Positions 23,904 through 32,313 of a stretch of 41,030 nt of DNA are shown here, piece after piece (within the stretch, counting starts at the first letter, position 1; each line of letters starts with the position of its first letter). The translations under genes were made by a program, and so were the position numbers. The notes beneath the pieces were generated by a model. It was not told the DNA's origin and did not search any database. It saw nothing but the letters and a program-made list of their open reading frames with translations. The stretch is taken from positions 1-41,030 of the forward strand of contig SIAA01000015.1 in NCBI GenBank assembly GCA_009692045.1, written 5' to 3'. Origin of the DNA: Phycisphaerales bacterium (GTDB lineage Bacteria > Planctomycetota > Phycisphaerae > Phycisphaerales > SM1A02).

Positions 23904-25754
23904 ATGCCTCGGATTCTGCCCTGTGCCACAGCATTCTTGTGCGGATTCATTCATTTGGCAGCACAAGGTGGGGGTCTCAGAGCCTCATCCGATAACAGCA
24001 GGCCAGATCTCAGCACTGCCGTATCCATCTGGAGCACCGCTCGAGCCTGGGTTGACGGCGGAACTACCGACCCCAAACAAGAGATGCCACCAAGCTCTGT
24101 TCGGGGTGCAGCGATCATTCTGCGGCTGTACGGCAGAGTTGTCGGCATCGGCATTGACTGGATGGGTGGCCCGCTCATGCCAACACGAGCCATGCAGGCT
24201 GCACTCAAGGATGCTGTGACGGACGAAGAAGTTGCGCGGCTCCGAGAGGCAAATCCAAATGATTGGGGAGAGCGCCTGACTCTCGAACTGGAACTATGCG
24301 GTGAACCGGTGCCACTCCTCGGCAGGACTTTTTCCGACATCATCGAGCGGATCAATCCTGGCACCGATGCCATCGTCATGCGCCGGGGTGAGAAGTTTGC
24401 CTATGCCTTCCCCTGTGTGATGCACACAACGAACTCAACCAGTGATGTTGCCGGCGCTATCGCTCGCCTGTGCGATCAACTTGATTTGCCCAGACGGGAT
24501 CTCGCCCAACTCGAGGCCATCGATTCGGTGGCTGTGTACTTGGCGCCGACTATTCGTCTGGCGCAATCTGCCCCTGCCCAAGCGCCATTTCGAGCGCGTC
24601 GTGGACATCAAGTGGCACTTCCGATCAAGCCCACTGCGGAGGCACGGGCCCAGTTCGCCGGGGAGATAGCCCAGTGGCTGCTTAGGCAGATTCCCAAATC
24701 AGAGTCGATGCGAGACCAAGAGTCTGTCAACACTTTGGGGATTCCCGGGGCCTATCGGCCAGCGACAGACTCCTTTGAGCCCCTCTCCGCGTCCCCTGCT
24801 GAGCAGGCGGTTGTGGCTCTGGCTCTGGCCAGACACGCGGCTTCTCTCCAGAACGAGAGCGAGGCGCGAAGTAAGGAACTCGCCGCATCTTGGCGGCTGC
24901 TAGCGGCACTAGGAGATGTCGACCCCGCAGCAGAACGAGATCCGCTGCAGGATGCCTTGGCCTGCTCGATCGCTCAACTGACTATGGAGTCACTCGCCAA
25001 CTCAGAGGCCATCGCTGCCACGCAGATAGCGCAGCCAATCCGCACCAAGGCGGAAGTGTTCGTAAGCAAGGCGCTGCAGAGCCTCAAGGTGGACCGAGCT
25101 TGCCCCGACATCACATTGCGAGCGGCAGTACTTGCAGCGGTCGCACCCTTCCCCGGTCAGCGCGATGAACTAGACCATGTCTGGGAATCTGGAACCACCG
25201 AGCAGTTGATTTCGGCGCTGCCCTTCCTGATGGAGGCAGAGCGCCGCATGGCCATCGCGGCTCCGAGCAGCGAGAGCGAGACTTCGTCACCAGCAATCAC
25301 ACCACTGCCCATCGCAGTGCAGCGGGCGCGTGAGGCACGCGAGTTGTTGGCACGGCTGCAGTGCCACTCGAGCGATACATCATCACCGGAGCCGGATGCG
25401 CTGGGATCCTTCTTGCTCTCCGCCTCGGGTCGCTCTCATTCTGGTGCGCAGTCGAGCAGGCCCGGTGCCGGCCTGGCATTGATGCTGCGCAATCCCCGAT
25501 TCACCAGCACGGAGGAGCGCATTGGGGCCGTGGTGATGCAGGAGTCATTGCTCAGGTTTCTAAGGCAGCTTCAGTGCGATTCTGCAAGCGCCTATGCCCT
25601 GCGCAACTCGCGCCAGGCCCTAGGCGGCATCCACACCTCACTATGGGACCTCAATATGCCGATAGGCGCCAACGGCATGACCCTTTGGTGTGTTACCGAA
25701 TCCAATGAGTCCCTGAGGGAACTCGACAAAGCGCGGTCTATACTTGGAAGGTAA
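23904..25754 (+). CDS. Exported protein of unknown function
   Basis: 616 aa from the ATG at 23904, which gives a normal signal peptide (ILPCATAFLCGFIHLAAQ) and has a -10-like box 7 nt upstream. A TTG further upstream would bury the signal. After the signal, residues about 45-175 contain SVRGAAIILRLYGRVVGIGIDWMGGPLMPTRAM. This layout (Gly-Ala-hydrophobic strand, GRVVG, then an Ala-rich helix) is faintly like AMMECR1-type domains, too weak to claim. The C-terminal 400 residues are helical, rich in Ala, Glu, Arg and Leu, with no motif. It heads a three-gene unit; the next gene begins 9 bases after its stop with a good GGAGG site. Confidence 0.6.
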   Translation: MPRILPCATAFLCGFIHLAAQGGGLRASSDNSRPDLSTAVSIWSTARAWVDGGTTDPKQEMPPSSVRGAAIILRLYGRVVGIGIDWMGGPLMPTRAMQAALKDAVTDEEVARLREANPNDWGERLTLELELCGEPVPLLGRTFSDIIERINPGTDAIVMRRGEKFAYAFPCVMHTTNSTSDVAGAIARLCDQLDLPRRDLAQLEAIDSVAVYLAPTIRLAQSAPAQAPFRARRGHQVALPIKPTAEARAQFAGEIAQWLLRQIPKSESMRDQESVNTLGIPGAYRPATDSFEPLSASPAEQAVVALALARHAASLQNESEARSKELAASWRLLAALGDVDPAAERDPLQDALACSIAQLTMESLANSEAIAATQIAQPIRTKAEVFVSKALQSLKVDRACPDITLRAAVLAAVAPFPGQRDELDHVWESGTTEQLISALPFLMEAERRMAIAAPSSESETSSPAITPLPIAVQRAREARELLARLQCHSSDTSSPEPDALGSFLLSASGRSHSGAQSSRPGAGLALMLRNPRFTSTEERIGAVVMQESLLRFLRQLQCDSASAYALRNSRQALGGIHTSLWDLNMPIGANGMTLWCVTESNESLRELDKARSILGR

Positions 25755-25763
25755 GGAGGCTTC

Positions 25764-26813
25764 ATGCATTTCCTCACTAGCGTCGCCCTAGTTTGCGCAG
25801 CCATCCCGACACTTCAGGCAGCGGGACAGAACCTAGCCGACAGAGTTGCAGCCGTCGCCCAAGAGCGCGAACGAGTAGAGCGCCAAGCGGCGCTCGCCCC
25901 GGCTCCATCGGGCCAGTGGAGCAAGGCCCGCATTTTGGGTCAGCTGGTCTATACGGATCTGTCGGTCAACTTTGAGGCGACCTCCGCCAAGGATGTATTC
26001 GCCTATCTGCAGTCGGTATTGCAACTGCCTATCACAGTTCGCTACAGCGATGATCGAACAGGCGAGGGCATCGACCCGGATGCGTTGGTCACGCTTCGGC
26101 TCGACTCTACACCTGCTCTAACTGTGATTGAACAAGTTCTGGAGGTGTGCACGACTGACGAGCCATGCACCTGGCAGCTGCGCAAGGGATTTCTCGAGGT
26201 GGGAACAAAGCCGAGGCTCACTTCACCTGCGGCAATGGAACTGAAGATGTATCCGGTGAAAGACCTCCTCTTTGAGATGCCCTACTTCGACAACGCTCCG
26301 AACTTCAATCTGAATGCTGCCATCTCCCAGGGCGGCGGTGGCGGTGGTGGTGGTGGAAGCGGCGGCGGTGGAAGCGGCGGCGGTGGCGGCGGTATGGGAG
26401 GCGGTGGTGGTGGAAGCGGAGGCGGTGGTGGTGGAAGCGGCGGCGGTGGCGGCGGCGGCGGCGGAATATTTGGCGAACCCGGCGGTGATCCCGAGCGCAC
26501 ACCCGAGGCTGAGCGCGCCCAGAAGCTGGTCGATCTGATTCTGCAGACGGTGGAGCCAGAGCAATGGGAAGACAATGGCGGCGGCCCATGCACCATTCGT
26601 TACTACGAAGGCGTGCTGATCGTTCGGGCTCCGGACTTCGTCCACCGCGGCCTTGTCGGCTATCCATTTGAGCCACGAAGAACGGAGACGGAGACGGAAA
26701 CGGCTGGTCGATATGTGGACTTCACGGGCAACATCGCCATGATCCAGAATGTGGGATTCACTCCCGTACCGGTGACAGGCGCGGTAGGCGGCACATCGGG
26801 CGGCAATCCCTGA
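25764..26813 (+). CDS. Exported secretin-N/STN-like protein with a polyglycine linker
   Basis: 349 aa. A signal peptide (1-21) precedes a short coiled region. Residues 60-150 read LSVNFEATSAKDVFAYLQSVLQLPITVRYSD... and LRLDSTPALTVIEQVL, the pattern of the secretin/TonB short N-terminal (STN) domain. Residues about 160-185 (MELKMYPVKDLLFEMP) and 250-305 (LVDLILQTVEPEQWEDNGG, YYEGVLIVRAPDFVHRGL) match the secretin N1-like layout common in planctomycete secreted proteins. Between them, residues 190-234 are almost pure glycine with Ser interruptions. There is no secretin barrel domain. AAGGAGG precedes the ATG at good spacing. It might be a periplasmic adaptor to a secretion or pilus machine. Confidence 0.6.
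   Translation: MHFLTSVALVCAAIPTLQAAGQNLADRVAAVAQERERVERQAALAPAPSGQWSKARILGQLVYTDLSVNFEATSAKDVFAYLQSVLQLPITVRYSDDRTGEGIDPDALVTLRLDSTPALTVIEQVLEVCTTDEPCTWQLRKGFLEVGTKPRLTSPAAMELKMYPVKDLLFEMPYFDNAPNFNLNAAISQGGGGGGGGGSGGGGSGGGGGGMGGGGGGSGGGGGGSGGGGGGGGGIFGEPGGDPERTPEAERAQKLVDLILQTVEPEQWEDNGGGPCTIRYYEGVLIVRAPDFVHRGLVGYPFEPRRTETETETAGRYVDFTGNIAMIQNVGFTPVPVTGAVGGTSGGNP
26331..26465 (+). repeat. GGN-rich microsatellite coding a polyglycine/serine linker
   Basis: A run of GGC/GGT/GGA codons with interspersed AGC and one ATG encodes 45 residues, about 38 of them Gly, in G4S-like periods. Such tracts change length easily by slippage in multiples of three. Confidence 0.9.
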
Positions 26814-26842
26814 CGCTATCGACGCCGCTTTGAGGCTCGCTG

Positions 26843-28594
26843 ATGAAGCGAACATCGCACTGGAGGTGGCTGTGGCTGGTGATGGCACCAGTTGCAGTTT
26901 CACTGGTCACTCCCAGTCTGTGGGGTCATGCAGCAGTTGTTGAGTGGCTGGAGCACCCAGATCGAATGATGCCCGGCAGTTCCGCTGCCAGTTTCTTGTC
27001 CGCGCCTGCAACAACAATCTCCGGTGCTGAGCTGCTGATTTACTGCTGGCCCTTGGCGGCGCTGTTGCTTCTGGCGCTTCCATGGATCGGTTCGCGGCTG
27101 ACGACAGCGCCCGCAGTCGAGCGCCCTTGCTCTCTCTCACCGATCCGCTACCGGGAAGTATGGGCGCTGCTTGCACTGATGTTGCTCGGACTTGCCCTGC
27201 GCATGAGGTATCTCGGCGACAGTCTGTGGTACGACGAGATTGCCGCCTATCTCGGATTCTCTATTCATGGACCGGGGGTCATCGCGGGCAACTACTTCCA
27301 ACAAAGCAATCATCCGCTCTATTCGCTGATGGCTTGGGCCAGTTCAACATTGCTGGGAGTAAATGAAATCACGCTTCGCATTCCCGCTGTGACTTGCGGC
27401 ACACTCTTCATTCCCGCATGCTGGCTTCTGGCCCGTGAGCTCGGTTCCGCCCGCCCTGGAAGGATTGCCGCCTCGGCTGCTGCTGCGCTCATGCCCATCG
27501 CAATACTCGAATCGGCGGATGCCCGCGGCTACTCAGCAATGGCCCTCTTTTCAACCGCCTCCATCGCGCTGCTGCTCCGGTCAATCCGCACCAGCTCTGG
27601 GATTTCTTGGGCCGCCGCCTGCCTGGCTCTGACCCTCGCAGTGCTGAGTCAGTTCGTGTCCGCTTGCGTTGGAGTGGGGATTGTCATCTCCGGGGTGCTG
27701 GCATGGACGAGCAGCCGCAGCGGATCCGGCGCTGTTGCGGGGATACTGCGTCCCCAACGCTTCGCCTTGCCCAGCACACTCATGGCCCTCTGTGCCGGGC
27801 TACTGAGCCTGCTGTTGCTGTCACCCATGCTGCCCGACATCATGGCGACTCGCAGCGAGTTTCTCGCCCTCGATGGCAATGAACCAAGACTTCTCAGCGA
27901 GGAGGGTTGGCATGCCCTCATCGGACTCTCTGGTTCCTGGGTCACCTGGTCGGCACTGCCTGCGCTTCTGGCGCTGCTCTGGTGCGCCATCGTTTGGTGG
28001 CGATCCGTTGCCGCTCGTCCCCATGCGCCGTGGAAGCCGGCAATCGTGTTTGCTCTGCTCTTCGGCGGCGGAGTCGTAGCAGTTCTGGGAACTCAACTCG
28101 CGGGCAGTTGGCTCTACGCCCGCTTTCTCTGTTTCATGTTGGGCTCTACGGCTGTGGTGTTCGGGCTGGGCGCCGATGAACTCTGGCCCCGACATCGCCG
28201 TTTGGTTCTGCTGGCATCGCTGATCGTCTCCTGCAGCTGGCTCGTCGGGCTCTTCTCCATGGGGCCGAGGCAACAGTTGCGTGAGGCCATTGATTGGATC
28301 GCCAGCGCTCCGACGACGCGATCCGTGGTTGTCGGGCTCGGCAGCGATGTCCACCTGTGGTACTCAACCCAAGCTGGCATAGTCATGGAAGGAAGCGGTC
28401 CACTTGGCGAGCACTTGACCGCCACGCTAGAAAGAGTCAATCCAACCCATGTCATGCTCATGTATCCCCGTGTGACTCCCCCACGGGTCGGCGCAGAACT
28501 ATCAGCGCACGGATATGAGACCGACATGACATTCCCGGGCTGGATGGACTGGGGGGGCGGGGAAATCGTGGTGTTTCGCAGAAAGCCCGGTTGA
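26843..28594 (+). CDS. GT39/ArnT-like polytopic glycosyltransferase
   Basis: 583 aa with about 11-13 membrane segments. Near residue 125 the first loop reads RMRYLGDSLWYDEIAAYLGFS. The pattern with an acidic pair in the first extracytoplasmic loop, followed by QQSNHPLYSLMAW, is typical of the protein-mannosyltransferase/ArnT (GT-C) fold, where the acidic residues are catalytic. The last 110 residues form a soluble domain (VVVGLGSDVHLWYSTQAG...). It would transfer a sugar from a polyprenyl-phosphate donor to a lipid or protein on the outer face of the membrane. Start ATG with GAGG upstream, 29 bases after the secretin-N-like gene, so likely in the same unit. It converges on the MacB-type permease gene with 2 bases between stops. 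Confidence 0.75.
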   Translation: MKRTSHWRWLWLVMAPVAVSLVTPSLWGHAAVVEWLEHPDRMMPGSSAASFLSAPATTISGAELLIYCWPLAALLLLALPWIGSRLTTAPAVERPCSLSPIRYREVWALLALMLLGLALRMRYLGDSLWYDEIAAYLGFSIHGPGVIAGNYFQQSNHPLYSLMAWASSTLLGVNEITLRIPAVTCGTLFIPACWLLARELGSARPGRIAASAAAALMPIAILESADARGYSAMALFSTASIALLLRSIRTSSGISWAAACLALTLAVLSQFVSACVGVGIVISGVLAWTSSRSGSGAVAGILRPQRFALPSTLMALCAGLLSLLLLSPMLPDIMATRSEFLALDGNEPRLLSEEGWHALIGLSGSWVTWSALPALLALLWCAIVWWRSVAARPHAPWKPAIVFALLFGGGVVAVLGTQLAGSWLYARFLCFMLGSTAVVFGLGADELWPRHRRLVLLASLIVSCSWLVGLFSMGPRQQLREAIDWIASAPTTRSVVVGLGSDVHLWYSTQAGIVMEGSGPLGEHLTATLERVNPTHVMLMYPRVTPPRVGAELSAHGYETDMTFPGWMDWGGGEIVVFRRKPG

Positions 28595-28596
28595 AG

Positions 28597-29925
28597 TCAA
28601 TCGTGCCGCAGCGCTTCGATGGGATCCATGCGGCTTGCCAGGACTGCGGGGTAGATACCGAACACCAGCCCCACCGTTGCCGCGACTCCGAAGCTGACCA
28701 GCACCGACCACAAGGTGACCTGCGGCTGGAGTGTGAATGCGGAAGCAGTAGAACTTCGCAGGGCGGGGAGCTTCATCAATAGGGGAACGACCCATTCGAG
28801 TCCCGCCGCAACACCGATACCTAGAGCGATTCCGATGAGGCCGCCCATCATGGAGAGCGTGCCTGTCTCCACTACGAACTGCAGCACAATGTGACGCCGC
28901 GTTGCCCCCAGTGCTCGGCGGATTCCGATCTCGCGAGTGCGTTCAACAACGCTGGCGAGCATGATGTTCATGATGCCTATGCCTCCCACTAGCAGACTGA
29001 TGGCGGCGATCGCCACCAGCATGATGTTCCAGACCAGCAGCGATTTCTTGGCGTTTTCCAGCAGCTCCCAGGGGACGATCACCTGAGCATCCATCAGTCC
29101 CGGATGCCCTACCTCGATCACCCGAGTGACTCGTTCAGCCACGCCGGTCACCGCCGAAGTGCCCGGAGCCTGCACATAAATCTCCGATAGCTCCAACTCC
29201 TCCGCGGTGAAAGTGCCCGATGAACGCCGCATCACCAGGTTTCCGAACTGTCGATCTGCGGTCGTCAGCGGTAGATGAATGTCTCTGTTGAGATCCCGGC
29301 CAACGAGGGCGCTGCCCGCGCCGGCGGCAAGACCGATGGGCTCGAGCACACCGACTACACGGAGTAACTGCTGATCTATGCGAATGTCGGCGCCGCAGGG
29401 GTCGCGGTCGGGAAAGAACTGCTTGGCAATCTCGCTGCCGATGACGCAGACGGGAGCCCGATCAGTCAGGTCCTGATCACTGAGGTAGCGCCCGGGGGGA
29501 TGCACCGTCAGTCGAGCGACTTCCGCAAGAGCGGGTGTGGTGCCGAATGCCTGTGCTCCAGTGCGAACGGCGCCGTAGACGAGTTCGCTTCCGACGGCCT
29601 TGAGGGGAACAATGCGTTCGGCATCGGTGATGGAATGCTCGATGCGGCGCAGGTCCTCTAGAGTCAGTCCATAGTGAACAACCATGGATCGGGTCCCGCT
29701 AGAGGTCTGTTGTTCGGGTGGCTTGGTGCTGCGAACGATCACATTGGTGGCGCCCAGTGCCGAGATGTCGCGCAGTGCCGCTCGCTTGTTGCCCTCACCG
29801 ATTGCCACCACAACGATGACGGCGGCTACGCCGAGAATGATGCCGAGGCTGGTAAGAACACTGCGCAACTTGTGTCGGCGCAAGTCAGCCATTCCCAGGC
29901 GAATGATTTCCAGAAGGAACTCCAC
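28597..29925 (-). CDS. MacB/FtsX-type ABC transporter permease
   Basis: 442 aa. One N-terminal membrane segment, LTSLGIILGVAAVIVVVAIGEG, is followed by a large extracytoplasmic core domain (MacB_PCD type, about 45-290). Three C-terminal membrane segments follow. The cytoplasmic loop VVERTREIGIRRALGATRRHIVLQF carries the coupling motif ER-x-x-EIGIRRALGA, diagnostic of MacB permeases. The ATPase partner is not adjacent, so it must be supplied from elsewhere. MacB-type complexes use mechanotransmission across the membrane to export peptides or lipoproteins. Start is GTG with a TACCCT box 6 nt upstream and no Shine-Dalgarno. It follows the kinase gene by 19 bases on the same strand. Confidence 0.85.
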   Translation of the reverse strand: MEFLLEIIRLGMADLRRHKLRSVLTSLGIILGVAAVIVVVAIGEGNKRAALRDISALGATNVIVRSTKPPEQQTSSGTRSMVVHYGLTLEDLRRIEHSITDAERIVPLKAVGSELVYGAVRTGAQAFGTTPALAEVARLTVHPPGRYLSDQDLTDRAPVCVIGSEIAKQFFPDRDPCGADIRIDQQLLRVVGVLEPIGLAAGAGSALVGRDLNRDIHLPLTTADRQFGNLVMRRSSGTFTAEELELSEIYVQAPGTSAVTGVAERVTRVIEVGHPGLMDAQVIVPWELLENAKKSLLVWNIMLVAIAAISLLVGGIGIMNIMLASVVERTREIGIRRALGATRRHIVLQFVVETGTLSMMGGLIGIALGIGVAAGLEWVVPLLMKLPALRSSTASAFTLQPQVTLWSVLVSFGVAATVGLVFGIYPAVLASRMDPIEALRHD

Positions 29926-29937
29926 GTTGCAAGGGTA
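29926..29937 (-). promoter_or_regulatory. -10 box of a probable leaderless promoter (MacB-type permease)
   Basis: On the minus strand TACCCT (29932-29937) is exactly 6 nt before the GTG start at 29925. No Shine-Dalgarno or -35 element is visible. Confidence 0.4.
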
Positions 29938-29944
29938 TCGGCAA

Positions 29945-31540
29945 CTAAATCGGCGGAGCGGAAGGGACCGCCCTGCTCGGCGCCACTAGGGGCGGCAAGT
30001 CACGGGGTCTGAAGGTCACGGGCAGCTCTACGGCGAAGGTGGCGCCACTTCCGGGAATAGAAACCAGAGATAGAGTTCCCCCCAGCATTTCCGCCAGTTC
30101 GCGGCATATCGCCAGTCCGAGCCCTGTCCCCGAGTGCTTGCGAGTGTGACTGGCATCAACCTGGCGGAACTTGTCAAAGATGGTCTCCTGCATGTCATAG
30201 GGAACCCCGACCCCGCGATCCACGACTGCGAGCCGCACATGATCGGGCGCACCTGACCGCCGCACCAGCAGACCCTGCATCCGAACCACTGAACCCTCGG
30301 GCGAGAACTTGATGGCATTGGAGAGAAAGTTGTGCAGGATCTGCTGAAGTTTGCCCGCGTCAGTCTCTAGTGGCGGCAGATCAGGAGCCACCTCCAAGGC
30401 AATCTCGATGCGTTTCGCCATGGCCTGCGGTCGCATGATGCCGCCGATTCCCTCCACCACATCCTTGATGCTGGAGTACGCAACCACGACTTCCATCCGC
30501 CCCGCCTCGATCTTGGCCATATCGAGCAACTCGTTGATCATGTCCAGCAGCATGCGCCCACTAGTGAGAATGTTGACGATGTAACGAATCCGCTTGGGAT
30601 CCGCCGCCGCATCGTTGCGCGCGATCTCCTCCAGGAGTTCAGCGAATCCGATGATTGAGTTGAGCGGCGTTCGAAGTTCATGGCTGACATTTGCCAGGAA
30701 CTCGCTTTTGAGCCGATTGGACTCGAACAACCCCAGGTTTGCCTCAGCCAACTCCACTAACTTGAGGTCCAGGTTGCGATTCATGGCACGAAGCTGGGTT
30801 TGCGAGCCTGCCAGTTCTTCCAGCATGCCGTCAAACGCTCGGCTCAACTCCTCAAAGTCATCTCCGGTAACCAGCCGACTCCGCGCCGAGAGATCGCCCC
30901 GGCCCACTCGCTCCGCCGCGGCACGCAGGCGCCGCACCGGAGAAAAAATGAGCTTGGTAAGGACAAAGTGAAAGACCAGTACCGCCAGAAGAACTGAGGC
31001 CGCTGCACTTATCACGATGCCCATTCGATTCATCGCCACCTGGTGCGCCGCCGTCTCGCTGGTGCGCTCGATCACCAGGAGCGCCCGCAGCGCGTCATCA
31101 ATACTTGGCTCACTCACCCGGGGAGAGAAGTCCACGAAACTGCGATCCTGGATGGCGCGCCACTCCCTCTCGCGCAGGGCGCGCGCGTAGTGGTACACCG
31201 TCACCCCACCGGACTGGGCAACTTCATACAGTTCCATCTTGGCGCTGTCGGCAGAGAAGTCAGCGAACGCCGCGGCAACGAAGGGGTCTGATTCCGGATG
31301 GCTCTCCAGTTCGTCGACGGTCACGACGCGCATGGGGATGGGGATCCCGTCACTCCGATGCAGCGCAAATCCATCGGCGACCCAAGTCTGTGCCAACTGA
31401 CGAGACACCTCCAGTTGGCTCTCGTCAACAACCGCCTGAACCCGCATCCAAGGCAATGCCAACGCCGCGGCAAGAATGATGACTACAGCAACTCCGAAGA
31501 TAATCTGACACTTGTTCGCGAGAGAGATGCCACGCGCCAT
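29945..31540 (-). CDS. Membrane sensor histidine kinase (HAMP-HisKA-HATPase)
   Basis: 531 aa from the ATG at 31540; the open frame upstream is on top of the divergent gene and is not expected to be coding. Two membrane helices (about 12-30 and 174-195) bracket a sensor domain of 140 residues. A HAMP region follows (about 196-250), with a coiled linker. HisKA has phospho-acceptor His287 in FLANVSHELRTPLNSIIGFAELL. The catalytic domain keeps the N-box NFLSNAIKFSPEG, G1 VDRGVGVP, F-box IFDKFRQVD and G2 GTGLGLAI. No receiver domain and no adjacent response regulator gene are seen, so it is an orphan. The following MacB permease gene and the divergent zinc-finger/STAS pair are possible functional partners. 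Confidence 0.9.
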   Translation of the reverse strand: MARGISLANKCQIIFGVAVVIILAAALALPWMRVQAVVDESQLEVSRQLAQTWVADGFALHRSDGIPIPMRVVTVDELESHPESDPFVAAAFADFSADSAKMELYEVAQSGGVTVYHYARALREREWRAIQDRSFVDFSPRVSEPSIDDALRALLVIERTSETAAHQVAMNRMGIVISAAASVLLAVLVFHFVLTKLIFSPVRRLRAAAERVGRGDLSARSRLVTGDDFEELSRAFDGMLEELAGSQTQLRAMNRNLDLKLVELAEANLGLFESNRLKSEFLANVSHELRTPLNSIIGFAELLEEIARNDAAADPKRIRYIVNILTSGRMLLDMINELLDMAKIEAGRMEVVVAYSSIKDVVEGIGGIMRPQAMAKRIEIALEVAPDLPPLETDAGKLQQILHNFLSNAIKFSPEGSVVRMQGLLVRRSGAPDHVRLAVVDRGVGVPYDMQETIFDKFRQVDASHTRKHSGTGLGLAICRELAEMLGGTLSLVSIPGSGATFAVELPVTFRPRDLPPLVAPSRAVPSAPPI

Positions 31541-31553
31541 GAGTTCGAGAATA
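31541..31553 (-). promoter_or_regulatory. -10 box of a probable leaderless promoter (histidine kinase)
   Basis: On the minus strand TATTCT (31548-31553) is exactly 7 nt before the kinase ATG. It is identical in sequence and spacing to the box before floA. No Shine-Dalgarno site is visible. Confidence 0.45.
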
Positions 31554-31574
31554 CTCTCGGGCTGGCCGACACCC

Positions 31575-31913
31575 ATGCACCGCACTGGTACCAATCCTGA
31601 TGATGTGAGGATGGAGGATGTGCTCTGCGACTTCTGTGAGTCGGGATGGTCGAAGGAGCGCCCCATGGTCGAGGGGCACCACGGATCCTGCATCTGCGGC
31701 AAGTGTCTGGCGCAGGCCTATCGCGAGGTGATCCAATCCCCGCTACCCCAGCCTACTAACCCGCCTGCGACCATGTGTGTGCTCTGCCTAGAGGAGCGGG
31801 CAGAGCCCGGATTTTCCTCACCGATTCGTCCTCAAGCCTTTGCCTGCAAGCGCTGCCTGCGCATGGCTGCCACCGCACTTTCCCGTGACACTGATTCCGA
31901 CTGGAAGGTGTAG
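31575..31913 (+). CDS. Small double zinc-finger protein
   Basis: 112 aa from the ATG at 31575; an ATG at 31611 (preceded by GTGAGG) is a possible shorter start. Two similar Cys4 units are present. The first is CDFCESGWSKERPMVEG...CICGKCL, the second CVLCLEERAEPGF...FACKRCL. Each has C-x2-C, about 18-20 residues, then C-x2-C. The first unit closely resembles the zinc-binding domain of ClpX (CSFCGK...V.LIAGP...ICDECI), a dimerisation and adaptor-binding module. No ATPase or other domain follows. It probably binds a protein or nucleic acid; a ClpX-adaptor mimic is a speculation. It is followed at once by the STAS gene. Confidence 0.68.
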   Translation: MHRTGTNPDDVRMEDVLCDFCESGWSKERPMVEGHHGSCICGKCLAQAYREVIQSPLPQPTNPPATMCVLCLEERAEPGFSSPIRPQAFACKRCLRMAATALSRDTDSDWKV

Positions 31914-31914
31914 A

Positions 31915-32313
31915 TTGGACATCGTGGAGACTCATCTGCACGAGATCGACAAGGATGTGGCCATCATGGTCGCCGATGGCGGCCTCGATCTGGGCACAGC
32001 GGCCCAAGTCTCGGAAGCGATGGACGCGCTGGTGGCCGCAGGTCTTCGCAAGATCATTCTCGACTGCTCACAGTTGCAGGTGATTTCCAGTGCCGGGCTG
32101 GGTGCGATGCTCTCTCTGCACGGAAGAGTCCAGCGCCACAACGGCGACATCAAGATCGCCGGCTTGTCCAGCCCGATGATGCAGGTGATCCGCACCATGA
32201 AGCTTGACCGAGTATTCGGCTGCTATTCCACAGTTGATGAGGCGCGGCTGGTGTTTCGCACCCAGCGCCCGAGGATGGACGCCTCGAGTCAGCCGCCTCC
32301 CCCGGGGATTTAG
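31915..32313 (+). CDS. STAS-domain protein (anti-sigma factor antagonist-like)
   Basis: About 132 aa. The start is probably the TTG at 31915, since GGAAGG lies 6 bases upstream; the GTG at 31924 is an alternative. One STAS domain: DVAIMVADGGLDLGTAAQVSEAMDALVAAGLRKIILDCSQLQVISSAGLGAML. The block DxSxLxxISSAGLGxL carries the conserved Ser phosphorylated in SpoIIAA/RsbV-type antagonists. The later KIAGLSSPMMQVIRTMKLDRVF matches helix 4 of the fold. The C-terminus has a short Pro-rich tail. Such proteins act in partner-switching with a serine kinase and sigma factor, neither of which is adjacent. It begins directly after the zinc-finger stop and converges with trmB by a 4-bp overlap. Confidence 0.88.
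   Translation: MDIVETHLHEIDKDVAIMVADGGLDLGTAAQVSEAMDALVAAGLRKIILDCSQLQVISSAGLGAMLSLHGRVQRHNGDIKIAGLSSPMMQVIRTMKLDRVFGCYSTVDEARLVFRTQRPRMDASSQPPPPGI

Noticed and set aside
26223-26903. Minus-strand frame with Ala/Thr or Pro-rich repeats
   Set aside because: It is only the reverse reading of the glycine-coding GGN repeats of the secretin-N-like gene.
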